A stretch of 64,000 nt of DNA from Cheiracanthium punctorium (Eukaryota > Arthropoda > Arachnida > Araneae > Cheiracanthiidae): NCBI GenBank assembly GCA_038373885.1, contig JAWZYV010011903.1, forward strand, positions 182,549 through 246,548, read 5' to 3'. The number at the start of each line of letters is the position of its first letter. The first letter of the stretch is position 1. Below are positions 55,901-64,000 of this stretch, piece by piece. Position numbers and translations under genes: made by a program. A model generated the notes under the pieces. It was not told where the DNA came from and searched no databases. It worked only from the letters and a program-made list of their open reading frames with translations.

Positions 55901-58897
55901 TAGCCAAGGGAGACTTGGTTGCCACCATTGCATTGGGAGCTTCAAAAGTTCCGGACTCCAGCACGGTAATTCCAGGAAGGAATTTAAGGCTGTTTGGATT
56001 GGGAGTTTCTTGTGTTTGTATAAATAAAGATCGCCCTAAAGAATGGAATTGTGGGATACATGTTAAAAAAGAGAAAATTGTGGAAAAGAAACAGAAGTGT
56101 AATTTAAAAATGATAAATCACATTTCAAATAGAAAAATAAAAAATATTTATGCATCTAAAAATTGTTACATCAAATACACATAAGTGCCTTCACATCTAC
56201 GGGAGTTGTTACATCAAATATACATAAGTGGCTTCACATCTACGGGAGTGAAAAAGTCAATTACTTGTTAAGTTGTAATGTGTGTGCACAGTAGCAACAA
56301 ATTTTGAAAAGTACTGGGTGAACTCAAATGTTTTTGAGTATTATTGAGCATCATCTCTTGTTATAGAGCAGGTATGGGCAACCTTTGAAAAGTTGCGACC
56401 AAATTTTAGGATTACTGTTAGGGATATCAACATTCTGATGCAGTGTAATAGATATCAACATTCTCTTATTAGAATAGATATAATAAAGTGTAATAGATAT
56501 ACTATTCAGCTGGCCGAATATTTAGTGAACTCAATATTGAACAGCACGGTTGGCATGGTTTAAACCGACTGGTTTAAACCAAATGGTTTTTTTCTCAAAA
56601 AAAAACAAAAAACAATTGGTTTTTTTAAAAGAATAATTTAAAATTTCGAATACTACAGATAGAATATAAAGTTCTGATATCTTTTAAAATTATCCTTATA
56701 AGTATCAGCAATAAGTTTTTATATCAATCTAATAGACACCTTATTGTCTTATCATTATTAAAAATTAATAATTAAACTTAAATTACAGGCTGCATTTTTA
56801 ATTTGTTTCTAAAATAGATGTTTTGTGTTTTAACAACTTATTTTTAAACCTTAAAAATATCATTTTGAACAACTTATCACTTTATTACTGATGAATCTAA
56901 GTGCAAGATTCCATGTAAAATGTAGTAAACAGTTAATATTGTATTATATTATATACTAAATATAAAAAATAGTATCTCTAAATAAAATATTAAAATTGAA
57001 TGATTTCAATGTCCATATAAGTATAGTAACAATTGTTTATTTACTTTCTTTTAATTACTTTCAGAAGGAACATTAATTGTTATCCGAACATTTTACAAAT
57101 ACTTTTATTTATAAGTATTTAACAGGTAATTATAAAAGGATTTAAAAATAAAAACAAAAAAACCTGGTTTTTTGGTTTTTTTTCAAATAAACCGGGTTTT
57201 TTTCCAACCCTGTTGAACAGTTCAACAAAAATATGTATGCATCTAAAAATTGTTACATCAAATATACAGTTCAACCTGTTCAACATTAATATTATATCTA
57301 TTACACTGTATTACATCTATACTAATAAGAGAATGTTGATACAAACAAAAAGGCAGAGAGAAGACTACCGTGTACATGTATATTAAATCTATGGTTTTGA
57401 AAGTCCCCTCAGTCACTAGCAGTTTCCAAGGGCTGCTAACATTCAGAAGTTCCCCAAACTTTTGATGATGATCTAAATTGTGGTAGGAAACTACAAGATA
57501 GGGGAAAATAGCTTTAAAAGACACATTCCGTGACTTGAGCTGCCTTTTCCATGCATGCAAACAAACAAACAAACCTCATGGCTGGTTTGTTTAAAGTTCA
57601 GAATGAAAGTTTGAAAGTTTCCTGTCAAAATCAGGAAAGTTAGAAAATTTTAATTGATTCGTAGAATTTCACTAATTAGTGGAAGAATTATATCCCCGTG
57701 GCAAGAGCAGCAGAAACTGCTAGCAACCACCAAGAAGGCTTTTGGAACCATGAATTTAACGTTCATATATGCAGTGGTCTTTAGTGATAGGTCAGAAAAT
57801 TGAACCTGCCCCCTTCAGTTACTGGTGCGACAGTATGTGTGAGTGTGTATGTAACAAGAGTGAATTGCTATTCATAAACTTTTAATTTTGGGGACAGCTG
57901 TGTAATTGGGTCAAATTATTTTAGACCTGATGTGGTCCATATAACCAGAATGCACTGTTTTGAAATTCATATTTCTTAATAAATAACTTTAACATGAAAT
58001 CTGATTGTGCCACTGATCAAAAAAGTGAAAATATCTTTATCACTTAATTCACCACCTTTAATTCAAAATAATTGTGCCTGACTGTTTTATAATGCCATCA
58101 AGTAGAAAAATCTCTATTTCTGCAATATTGTTAAATATATTGTGTTCTATGCAGCTTAAATTTCAATGGCTTAGGATATTTTATAATATAAAATGAGCAT
58201 ACTGAAATACAAACTAAGCAATATTCTTAGTTAAATGAATTTTAAAATGCATGTTAAACACATTTTTTCCCTTTCTTCTGAAATGAATTGGCTGAATATA
58301 TAGCAGCATTTGGCCACAACTATTGGACTGAATACCTGTTCAATATTGAGTTTAACAAAATATTCGGCCAGCTGAATATTCGTCAAAAAACCAAATATTG
58401 AATAGTGGCCAAATATTCATTACACCCCTATTAATAATACACATTTTTACTAACTTTTTCTGGTTTTAAAAAAGCTTGGATTTAATTTTTTTAAAGATTT
58501 TTTAATTTACAACCATTTTTTTGAGCTGTTTTAATATTTTGCATACAGTGCTACCCCATTTTGATACTTTTACTACTTAAAACTTTCAATAAAATAATAA
58601 CTTTATGTTTCTTTTTTATAAATTTATGCAATATATTAAAAAAGACAAAAAAAGGAAATAAATATTTACAATAAATAACTTTAAAGTGTTTTTATTTCAA
58701 TATAAAATATAAAAGTAGAGTACAAATCATAATTTTTTTTTCTTTTACCTTTAAAAAATTTCTTTTAGACAGGGAATCTTAACAGCAAAAAATCTTTCTA
58801 CTTACGTATGTGTAAATATTTATAAGTGGTCTCATTACAAATATTCCTGCTCAATAACTTGTGAAAGCTTGAACGACTCCGAGATGCTGGACAAATT
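37920..58897 (-). CDS. NFU1: NFU1, mitochondrial iron-sulfur cluster scaffold
   Basis: Supported exons, 5' to 3': 58897-58806, 56035-55833, 53170-53056, 44810-44704, 39780-39646, 37997-37920, all GT-AG with matching phases. NFU1 takes or delivers 4Fe-4S clusters in the mitochondrial matrix to targets such as lipoate synthase and complex II. Seen here: a Ser/Arg-rich presequence-like exon, the NFU N-terminal domain ([18 protein letters not shown] ... [20 protein letters not shown]), a middle segment ([19 protein letters not shown]), then the C-terminal NifU-like domain with [19 protein letters not shown] and the cluster-binding CxxC of [10 protein letters not shown]. The tail is acidic. With the candidate first exon at 59595-59546 the protein is 259 aa (human 254). 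Without it the start codon is missing, so the 5' end is open. Convergent with LRPAP1. Confidence 0.93.
37998..39645. other. NFU1 last intron
   Basis: At 38108-38260 TCTCACTTATACGACTCTTC-type repeats with GTGGCCTCTCACTTATG look like one end of a pogo-type element; a convincing partner was not found. The remainder is AT-rich with no coding signal. Confidence 0.4.
39646..39780 (-). CDS. NFU1: NFU1 exon 6 (CxxC cluster-binding exon)
   Basis: Acceptor [27 protein letters not shown] followed by [20 protein letters not shown]; donor CAG|GTAAAT. The two cysteines of CTGC are the Fe-S ligands of the family (residues 204 and 207 if the long N-terminus is right). Confidence 0.96.
39781..42312. other. 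NFU1 intron, proximal part
   Basis: A one-ended relative of the GGTGTCTACCAGATC MITE lies at 39904-40125. Otherwise AT-rich. Frames at 41828-42214 on both strands overlap a mildly GC-richer segment but match no family I know. Confidence 0.4.
42317..42812. mobile_element. piggyBac-type MITE, copy 4 (NFU1 intron)
   Basis: TTAA plus CCCTTTGAGGCGCAACCC at the left, the same AGCAAGATGGCGGACGATCG core, and a decayed right end GAGCGTTAAAGGCC. It has two inverse arms around the AGATCTGTGGCACGCGATGA segment. Confidence 0.75.
43165..43205. repeat. ATGT/GT microsatellite
   Basis: (ATGT)n passing into (GT)n then ATGTGAGTGAACATGATAGC; the conserved sequence after it (CCTAAACGGGGCATTCGATT) suggests the tail of a dispersed element. 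Confidence 0.7.
44025..44384. mobile_element. piggyBac-type MITE, copy 5, inverted and truncated
   Basis: Right terminus GGGTTGTGCCTTAAAAGG followed by TTAA (44385-44388). The body is inverse to copies 1 and 3 (GTTGCCAGTCACGAAGAATA at the left), and the left terminus is missing. It lies 320 bp from NFU1 exon 5. Confidence 0.72.
44704..44810 (-). CDS. NFU1: NFU1 exon 5
   Basis: Acceptor [28 protein letters not shown], then [15 protein letters not shown]; donor ATG|GTACAG. It opens the NifU-like C-terminal domain. Confidence 0.94.
45038..45476. mobile_element. pogo/Tigger-type MITE
   Basis: TIRs CAGTATGGAACCTCTTATCC and GGATAACAGGTTGTATACTG with TA on both sides (45036-45037, 45477-45478). 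439 bp, non-coding. Confidence 0.85.
45993..46481. mobile_element. pogo/Tigger-type MITE
   Basis: TIRs CAGTAACCCCTCTTATATCG and CGACATAACGAGAGGTTACTG-type inverse end, with TA on both sides (45991-45992, 46482-46483). Subterminal GCGATATATC and GTGATATATCGAGG also pair. Confidence 0.85.
46700..47345 (+). other. Unassigned GC-richer island, possibly an LTR
   Basis: Begins TGAGACATCATTAAGGAAC, has a CCAAT-box-like GGCCAATCAGAAAC at 46910 and AATAAAG at 47290 followed by a T-rich end. The order resembles a solo LTR on the plus strand, but no TSD or partner LTR is visible. The 81-codon frame at 46925 matches no family I know. Confidence 0.3.
47846..48600. mobile_element. Large foldback element, mariner-like ends
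   Basis: ACAGGATATCTCAAAAAGG on the left and CCAGCTTTTTGGTACACCCAGT-type inverse on the right, with TA-rich flanks. Inner arms also mirror: CCAATTAGTAAAATTTAC (48051) against ATTTTACTAATTGG (48392). A poly-A of about 25 is inside at 48180. Confidence 0.65.
48601..49657. other. NFU1 intron, no gene
   Basis: AT-rich intronic DNA. A piece at 49193-49245 (AAATGAAATTCCCCCGAGTA then TTCCAGATACAT) resembles the end of the CAGGGTTTATACTC element at 10.2 kb. Confidence 0.4.
49658..49831. mobile_element. Palindromic GGTACTT MITE, copy C
   Basis: TACTTACTACCTATTATCCC on the left and GGGATAATACGGAAGTACC on the right, with the same GATAAATGTCGGACACATGA core. The left tip is altered, so no clean TSD can be read. 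Confidence 0.75.
49912..50095. mobile_element. Palindromic GGTACTT MITE, copy D (diverged)
   Basis: AGTACCTACGTATTATTCCG on the left, TGATCATACATAAGTACC on the right, core GATAAAAACCGGACATAAGA. It has a small internal duplication (GGCCAGTTTGGGTTTGGAAC) and lies 80 bp from copy C. Confidence 0.72.
50214..51070. mobile_element. pogo/Tigger-type MITE (CAGTAGAAGACC ends), copy B
   Basis: CAGTAGAAGACCTAAATCCG on the left and GGATTTTGAGTCAAATACTG on the right. The interior is inverse to 28786-29475 and partly duplicated (two versions of the GACCCAAATCCGC and AATAGATC blocks), so it may be a composite. Confidence 0.75.
51394..51597. repeat. Fragment of a dispersed repeat shared with 63.8 kb
   Basis: GTGCATGTAAAATATGTCGT and CCATGTTCAAATGATACCTT followed by GGTCCAGGTGGTCTCTCATC match, with changes, GTCGTACACGTAAAATC and CCATGTTCAAACAATACCTC with GATCCAGGTGCTAGGTCTCT at 63.82-63.90 kb. 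SINE-like, but no polymerase III boxes were identified. Confidence 0.5.
51606..52666. mobile_element. hAT-type element (CAGTGGTGGCTC ends)
   Basis: TIRs CAGTGGTGGCTCGTGG and CCACGGGCCACCACTG, TSD GACTACAG/GCCTACAA (two mismatches). It is related at its ends to the CAGTGGCGGCTC family but has a different interior. No transposase. Confidence 0.78.
53056..53170 (-). CDS. NFU1: NFU1 exon 4
   Basis: Acceptor [27 protein letters not shown], then [18 protein letters not shown]; donor G|GTATAT. It matches human [19 protein letters not shown]. Confidence 0.94.
53405..53996. mobile_element. piggyBac-type MITE (CACTAGAACCGCGG ends)
   Basis: Exact TTAA at 53401-53404 and 53997-54000; TIRs CACTAGAACCGCGG and CCCGCAGTTCTAGTG. 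Repeated GGGTCAAATTGACGC and GGGTCAAAATGACCCAT palindromes inside, a pattern seen in piggyBac-type ends. Confidence 0.87.
54144..54343. repeat. Duplicated segment, copy 1
   Basis: Shares about 200 bp with 56212-56413 in the same orientation, from ATACATAAGTGCCTTTACAC to GCGACCAAATTTTAGGAT, including the start of the MITE at 54297. Confidence 0.88.
54297..54506. mobile_element. hAT-type MITE (CAGGTATGGGCAACC ends)
   Basis: TIRs CAGGTATGGGCAACC and GGTTGCCCATATG; flanks CTGTAGAG/CTATAGAG suggest an 8-bp TSD with one mismatch and two stray bases at the right end. Confidence 0.7.
54610..54780. mobile_element. Palindromic GGTACTT MITE, copy E (best preserved)
   Basis: 171 bp from GGTACTTACGTATTATCCCG to GGGATAATACGTAAGTACC, with TSD GTGACCTG/CTGACCTG. 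The two arms pair almost throughout. Confidence 0.87.
55833..56035 (-). CDS. NFU1: NFU1 exon 3 (NFU N-terminal domain)
   Basis: TTCTTTAG acceptor; [18 protein letters not shown] through [11 protein letters not shown]; donor AAG|GTAATT. This is nearly the full NFU N-terminal domain and very close to human. Confidence 0.95.
56168..56413. repeat. Duplicated segment, copy 2, plus a partial third copy
   Basis: 56212-56413 matches 54144-54343. A further 40-bp piece, CATAAGTGCCTTCACATCTA then CGGGAGTTGTTACATCAAAT, precedes it at 56179. It lies just upstream of the NFU1 exon 3 acceptor in intron 2. Confidence 0.85.
56520..57250. other. NFU1 intron segment with an inverted GGTTTAAACC end
   Basis: GGCATGGTTTAAACCGACTG at 56551 and AACCGGGTTTTTTTCCAACC at 57190 look like the two ends of an old hAT-type element (a CAGxxTTGGCATGG / CCAACCCTG style). 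The TSD GAACAG is repeated at 56541 and 57214. The interior is AT-rich and non-coding. Confidence 0.5.
57345..57560 (+). repeat. SINE body, head lost
   Basis: GTGTACATGTATATTAAATC through GCAGTTTCCAAGGGCTGCTA to TGTGGTAGGAAACTAC matches the body of the SINE at 21043-21290, same strand. Confidence 0.65.
57690..57845 (-). repeat. SINE, inverted relative to its neighbour
   Basis: On the minus strand: CAGTAACTGAAGGGGGCAGG then TTCAATTTTCTGACC (B-box-like), CACTAAAGACCACTGCATAT and GGTTCCAAAAGCCTTCTTGG, the same order as the 21-kb SINE. Together with 57345-57560 it forms a tail-to-tail pair. Confidence 0.6.
57846..58805. other. NFU1 intron 2, distal part
   Basis: GGCCACAACTATTGGACTGA to CCAAATATTCATTACACCCC (58310-58430) resembles one end of an element whose other end may be CAGCTGGCCGAATATTTAGT at 56507. 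AT-rich, no gene. Confidence 0.4.
58806..58897 (-). CDS. NFU1: NFU1 exon 2 (presequence)
   Basis: Acceptor [28 protein letters not shown] onward, ending CATAC|GTAAG. It has many Arg/Ser/Lys and no acidic residue until one Glu, typical of a mitochondrial presequence. The final C joins GG of the next exon to encode Arg, keeping phase. Confidence 0.72.
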
Positions 58898-59022
58898 CTA
58901 CAGATATAATATAAGAGAAAGAATTATATTTATTCTAATATGACACATAGTACTTATTTAAACTAGATAAAATTCAATAAAACTACCTCAAACCAAGTTA
59001 AAAAATCAAAAGTATTCCCAAT

Positions 59023-59055
<33 letters not shown>

Positions 59056-59160
59056 GAGAAACTTAGAATCATAGTAACTACAACCTTATCAAACTGGCTT
59101 AAGCACATCCATATTAATATTTGTATATTATTTATAAAATATTATTTTCATTAGTTGATC

Positions 59161-59971
59161 CAGTGGCGGCTCATGGGTGATTTAAAAGGAGGTTCACAAA
59201 ACAAATTTTGAAAATTAAATATGCAGATACGACGCACCTTACAAATTAAAATAGATTTGCGTTTCCAGCAGTTAAAGGAAAACAATGCACGCAACTGAAA
59301 GAAAAGAAGTCATCTGGGGTCTTACATTTCGTCAACAAGAAAAGTTTTAGCAAAGGTACTGTCTTGACTCATTTTATTTCAATTTTTTTTCAAAGGATAA
59401 TATTGAAAAATGCCATTGCTTTAGCTCTGAAACACGTATCTTAATTATTTACACTAGTTTGTAAAAAAAAAAATAATGTAGTAAAAAATTGTAGAAATAA
59501 AAAAATATTAAGAAAATGAAATAAAAATTAATTAACTAACCATACGTAACAAACCAAGGCAAAATCCGGAAGCGATACCGCAAAAAAGTGGCCATGGGTG
59601 CAGAATGAAATTGTGCGAACGGACAGATTTCATGAGTGCCGTGCTTCCTCCCAGCTGTCTGGGCTTCTTATCCCAGAGAGCGGTTCAGAGGGAGAAATTT
59701 CCGTTCGCACGTGCGACTGATTACACTGTGTTGTAGTAACCTACACTACAGTATGTTAGCTATAATAAGCATATTTAATAAGAGTGATCGGGGGGGGAGG
59801 GGGAGGGGGGGGGGGTGAAAGTAAAAAAACTCACGTTTTCAAAATTCACATAAAAAATCTAGAAAGTGTACTTAATATTTGTTTTAAATTGAATTTGTTA
59901 ATGTGTTTATTCTTTAGTTTTTCCTTTCGGGGTTCACGTGCTCACGTGCTCAAATGGAGGAGCCGCCACTG
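59161..59971. mobile_element. hAT-type MITE, CAGTGGCGGCTC family, copy B
   Basis: TIRs CAGTGGCGGCTCATGG and GGAGCCGCCACTG, perfect 8-bp TSD AGTTGATC (59153-59160, 59972-59979). 811 bp, inverted relative to the copy at 12971-13700 and alignable along most of its length. It carries the candidate NFU1 first exon. Confidence 0.9.
59546..59595 (-). CDS. NFU1: Candidate NFU1 exon 1 (start of mitochondrial presequence)
   Basis: ATG at 59595 in context CACCCATGG opens MATFLRYRFRILPWFV and ends AC|GTATGG. Its two leftover bases complete a Thr codon with the first base of the next exon, so the phase fits. The peptide is short, positively charged and hydrophobic, as a matrix-targeting sequence would be, and the total length fits NFU1. 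It lies inside a hAT-type transposon copy (59161-59971). The frame stops four codons after the donor if unspliced. Alternative: the real first exon lies elsewhere in 58.9-64 kb. Confidence 0.35.
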
Positions 59972-59979
59972 AGTTGATC

Positions 59980-60874
59980 CATACTACCATATGAAGCTGA
60001 AGAATTTGTTTGTTTAGACATGCTCATTTCAGAAATTGCCAGTTTAATTTGAAAGATGAAGCCCATGTATTGAGGAAGCTTATAAGCATAATACCTCATG
60101 ATCATATAACACCACACTCCAATCTCCATCCAGAGGTATAGCTATAACCTTAATATAGGGCCTGGAGGGGTTGAGCTATGAGGAGGGGGAGGGGGGTCAT
60201 TCTTACTACAGTATTTGTTTGACGGTAAATTTTTTAAATAAATATTTTGTAAAAAAATTCAATGCCTTTGCATTGTCAATTACATTAAAACTTTTTAACC
60301 TTCTTTACAATAAATTTCCTTTATTACTCATTGAATTATAGACTCTACAAAATTAATATAAAATTTAAAAATATTTTTAGTGTAGTATATATATATGAGA
60401 CGTCAGATATTTCCAGTAAAGTTCCAGAGTTAAGGCAAATAATATGGTTTATTGAACATTATCTTTTAAGTTACAATATAGAATGAGAAGAGGGGAGGGG
60501 AGACGGGTACAAAAATCAGCATGGACTCATTAAGCAGTTCCAGTGGCAGAAGTCTCTCGATTTTCGATGTGCGGGAGTATTTACGCTTACCACACCACGT
60601 GGTTTGCGAAGACATAACTCCACCTCTCTCTTATCTCTGATCGAACCACACACATTTACCAACATGACCCGCATCCGGGGCTACAAAGGCGTGGGGACAC
60701 GTGTACATCTAAAGAACTCAGAATCGACGGCCTGATTACTGACAAATAACAAAATAAATAAAACATAGCTCCAGAGCGCGCGTGGCAAGTATGACAGGAA
60801 AGCAAAACTTACAGTGAAAGTACCCGCTTGAACAATACCTAAACTAGTAAAACCCAAATTACCTTTTTATACAT

Positions 60875-60878
<4 letters not shown>
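59980..60878. other. Unassigned DNA upstream of NFU1
   Basis: Contains a GC-richer patch at about 60480-60790 (ACCACACCACGTGGTTTGCG, CGAACCACACACATTTACC) starting near TGAGACGTCAGATATTTCC (60396) with a minus-strand AATAAA at about 60449. It could be an LTR remnant or an upstream promoter; neither can be proved from the sequence. Confidence 0.3.

Positions 60879-60914
<36 letters not shown>
60879..60914. repeat. (TA)n microsatellite
   Basis: About 17 TA repeats. Confidence 0.9.
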
Positions 60915-60915
<1 letters not shown>

Positions 60916-61752
60916 CTAACAAGTAAAACACAAAACATACTACAAATAAGACATATCTCGCAAAAAAAAAAAATATAACAGCTATTAGCAAGAATTAGAA
61001 ACCAGAATTTGAAGCCAAATAAAGTGCAAGAATTATTGTGATAATATAATGGAACGGAAATTATAACCACTGTCACCATCTTCAGGGGCCACAAACAGTG
61101 GATTATAATTTACAGCAAACCAAATAGTAGGGTTTCGGTTGTGTGGCATATCAGAAGAGATATTAACTCCACACATCTGGGCCCTACCCTACTATATAAA
61201 GGAAAGAAGAAATCAAAAAGATAACAAAAATTAGAAATAGGAATATAATTTTACATACCAGACCTTGAGCACATGTAAATTTCATTTGAACAAATGATAT
61301 GTGTGGCCAATGTTAAGAATTGTAAAAAGTGAAAAATGGTGTTGCCACTAAATAAAAGTGTAAAAGTGGAAAGAAGAAAGTATAGGAGTTGCCAAATACT
61401 AAAAGGTAATATTAACTTAAACTTTTATAAGAATATCCAGGTATATTAATATAATAAATATATATTGAATAATAATAAATTAAAATGATTGAATAAAATA
61501 AATAGTATAGCAAAATTAAATATAGTTAAAACTTAATGATTTTATTAAAAATATAATAAGTTATTGTATGACAGAAGATTAATCTAGTAAATAAGAAAAA
61601 AATAAAAAATAATGTTTAGGACAGAATAATCGCAATATAGGAACCCAGTTTTTTTTTTTTTTTTTTTTTTCCTCTTCAGATATATATATGCATGCATATA
61701 CACATCCAAATTGTTTTTAAACATATTACTTTTTTTTTTTTAATGAGAAAAA

Positions 61753-61808
<56 letters not shown>

Positions 61809-62552
61809 AAAGAGTTTTACACTGATACAGAAGGTGGTTATGTGATCAAAATTAGCATTTAAGTAGACTAAGGGGGATGTCCCGACCCTCTGAACACCCT
61901 TACTTTAATTATACTCTTACATTTTAGTTTAAATAATTAAAAAAAATATATAAAATACATATAAAATAAAATAATTTAATTTTATATATTTTACAAGTTT
62001 TCCAAACATCAAAATCGATTTCGTTTGTTTTAGGGCTTTTGATTTAAGTTTAAATCCTTTATCTTCTAGCTTATCCTGTTGCGATGCTTTAGAAGAAATC
62101 TAAATACTTGAAAAATTAAGATAAACCTTACTCATGAGAAGTTTTTTAATTTATTTGATTGTCTGTTTTAGAGCTGACGTTTAAGGCTTAAATGTCTAAA
62201 AACACTTCAAATTATTTCTTCACTAGCCGAATACTATCCCTCTTCTAAATATTAGGCATAGTATTAATGGCTTTTATTGTTAAACCTGTTACCTATAATT
62301 TAACACATGTTTTCAATTTTTTACTGATTTTATACTTGTTCACAGTTGTTAAAAGGATCATTTTAAACAAATATGCAAAAAATATGAAAACTACTTAAGG
62401 AACGTAAGATTTCTTCTACTATCATCTTAAATTCCAGAACATAAGTAAACTATTAACCATAAATTACAGTGTTTACACCAGACAAATATTGTGGGTTATA
62501 AAGATTACAGATATGCAGATTTCAGAGCTGACTGTATATTATAAAATAAGAT
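60915..62552. other. AT-rich DNA without recognised genes
   Basis: Apart from microsatellites, homopolymers and an inverted GTAGGGTTTCGG/CCCTACCCTACTA pair (61127, 61183), I see no structure. Confidence 0.4.
61756..61806. repeat. (TA)n microsatellite
   Basis: About 24 TA repeats, the longest in the window, after poly-T tracts at 61649 and 61731. Confidence 0.92.
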
Positions 62553-63217
62553 GGTACTTGTGTATTATACCGTCGACGTTTCCGCCAAAATTTTTTTTCA
62601 CCTAGTTGGCGTCGCTAAGGTTGGGTTACCTTTAAATACTTCTGGTCAAATATTTACATACCACCCAAGTTGCCATTAGAACAAAAACCAATAGATACTG
62701 CCTTTTTCATTTGCGTGTGTAGATAGATTTAAAGCAATCTATTATATAAAAGGGGTTCATACATTCATATTAAGATAGATAATCAGTTCAACATTTTGTG
62801 GCAACAAACACGTACTTTTCTCTGGAAACCAGAAAATAATACTTTCTTATATTAAAAAAGATTGTGGGGATCAGCCAAATGGAGAAACAAAAAGCACCGT
62901 GGAACAGCCAGAAATTTTGGTACACATAGCAGTTCTGCTTAATGCAAACTCTGCAGTTAATAACACACACTTTTCATATTATTCCCATTACATTGCTGTG
63001 CTAAACGCTTAAATTAAGTCATAAATCAATTTTAAAAATCCACCACATGCATAAAAATTAAAATTTTAAAAGAAACACGACTCATTTTATCCGTAGCAGA
63101 ACATATGGTATTTTGATGTGCATTATCGCTTGCCCAATAGCAACAGAACTGCAGAGTACAAACCCTTGGCGAGTATTCTCTTCGCTTGGCATGTCGATGG
63201 TATAATACACAAGTACC
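62553..63217. mobile_element. GGTACTTGTGTATTAT element, long relative of the palindromic MITEs
   Basis: 665 bp, TIRs GGTACTTGTGTATTATACCG and GGTATAATACACAAGTACC extending to GTCGA/TCGAT; perfect 8-bp TSD AATAAGAT (62545-62552, 63218-63225). Non-coding interior. Confidence 0.88.
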
Positions 63218-63558
63218 AATAAGATTTATTTGTTTCGGATCACTTCCTTACTCAGCTCATTTGTACGAGCCATCATGAGTCGAATTATCTTAAGAAGAAG
63301 AACTGGGATAGTGAAGTTTAAACAATCCATTTCTAAAGGGCATTTACTTATCGCTGCAGTCACCTTATGTTTTATATTGCTGCAGGATTGAATATTTTTG
63401 CTAATTTAAATGGGCTCTTCAAATATTTCTGAGATTCTGAACATTTTTTTAAAATGTTTCTAATACAGAAAAAACTTTGAAAATATATAAATGCTGCAAA
63501 AGGAAGAAGGTAAGGATTTTTATAGTAATAAACTGCACAAATTAATTAGCCTGTGATC

Positions 63559-64000
63559 ATGGGCGTCGCCAGAAAATTTTCCAGGGTGGGTCAAAATGTG
63601 GAAATACTTGCAGTCACTGGGCGGGGGGAGGGGGAAAGAAGTGATAAAATCGATCTGAAACAAAATTATTGGGTTATATACATTTCGTGGTGGGGATATA
63701 AATTCGTCGTGAAAATTTGGATGGCCAATAAAAGAAAAATTGGCAAAACTGCTTTTGTCCTCCCCGACAAAATGCGGCCTAGTTTCTAAAGTCCTATTGT
63801 GTACGCAATTGAGAGGTCGTACACGTAAAATCTGTTCGTGACTCCAACGTCCTCCATGTTCAAACAATACCTCTGAGCCGATCCAGGTGCTAGGTCTCTT
63901 ATCTGGTTTTTGTTCAACTCGACCTAAATCGGTCCCCGAGACCGTAGATTGAAGACCCCGAGCTAAATCGGTCTTCCACCCACTGGGGCTCATTAAATTG
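63559..64000. mobile_element. Left end of an element running off the window
   Basis: ATGGGCGTCGCCAGAAAATT is a typical terminus of hAT-like MITEs (compare ATGGGCGCTCAT at 11306). The following GGCGGGGGGAGGGGGAAAG and the 63.8-kb repeat block are GC-richer than the surroundings. The other end is not in the window. Confidence 0.4.

Noticed and set aside
63520..63993. 157-codon minus-strand ORF, the longest in the window
   Set aside because: It lies across a hAT-like terminus and a dispersed repeat, has no recognisable domain, and the opposite strand is also open. Treated as chance.

Overview
This is one stretch of a metazoan nuclear genome: AT-rich, intron-rich and packed with DNA transposons. 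Coding sequence is only about 2 kb of the 64 kb. Introns of 0.6-8 kb, and the dominance of hAT, pogo/Tigger, mariner and piggyBac-like elements and their non-autonomous MITEs, suggest an arthropod. A chelicerate such as a spider is my best guess, but that is inference: no species-diagnostic sequence was found.

Three conserved host genes can be assembled exon by exon, with GT-AG introns and matching phases. (1) 4E-BP (eIF4E-binding protein, Thor/EIF4EBP), minus strand, 16136 to 4221, three exons, 114 aa, with the eIF4E-binding motif, the phosphorylation-site framework and a C-terminal TOS motif. (2) LRPAP1 (receptor-associated protein, RAP; an ER chaperone of LDL-receptor-family proteins), plus strand, 16670 to 36074, seven exons, with a signal peptide and a C-terminal HSEL retrieval signal. 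(3) NFU1 (mitochondrial Fe-S cluster scaffold), minus strand, about 58897 (possibly 59595) to 37920, with the NFU N-terminal domain and the CxxC domain. 4E-BP and LRPAP1 are head to head, with about 0.53 kb between start codons, so they probably share a promoter. LRPAP1 and NFU1 are convergent.

Layout: 1-3131 nested hAT and Tigger-type elements; 3.77-16.14 kb 4E-BP with MITE-filled introns; 16.14-16.67 kb shared promoter; 16.67-36.16 kb LRPAP1, whose intron 5 holds a decayed Tigger transposon itself interrupted by an LTR-like insert carrying a deleted mariner; 36.2-37.5 kb intergenic; 37.57-59.6 kb NFU1; 59.6-64 kb repeats, (TA)n tracts and unassigned DNA.

Most of the rest resolves into mobile elements with readable terminal inverted repeats (TIRs) and target-site duplications (TSDs): 8-bp TSDs for hAT-type elements, TA for pogo/Tigger and mariner, TTAA for piggyBac-type. 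The most notable observations are: a candidate NFU1 first exon inside a hAT copy with a perfect TSD; a family of nearly fully palindromic 171-bp elements; a piece of unique 4E-BP intron DNA copied into a MITE array in an LRPAP1 intron; and an in-frame internally deleted mariner. No bacterial, CRISPR, rRNA or viral genes were seen.
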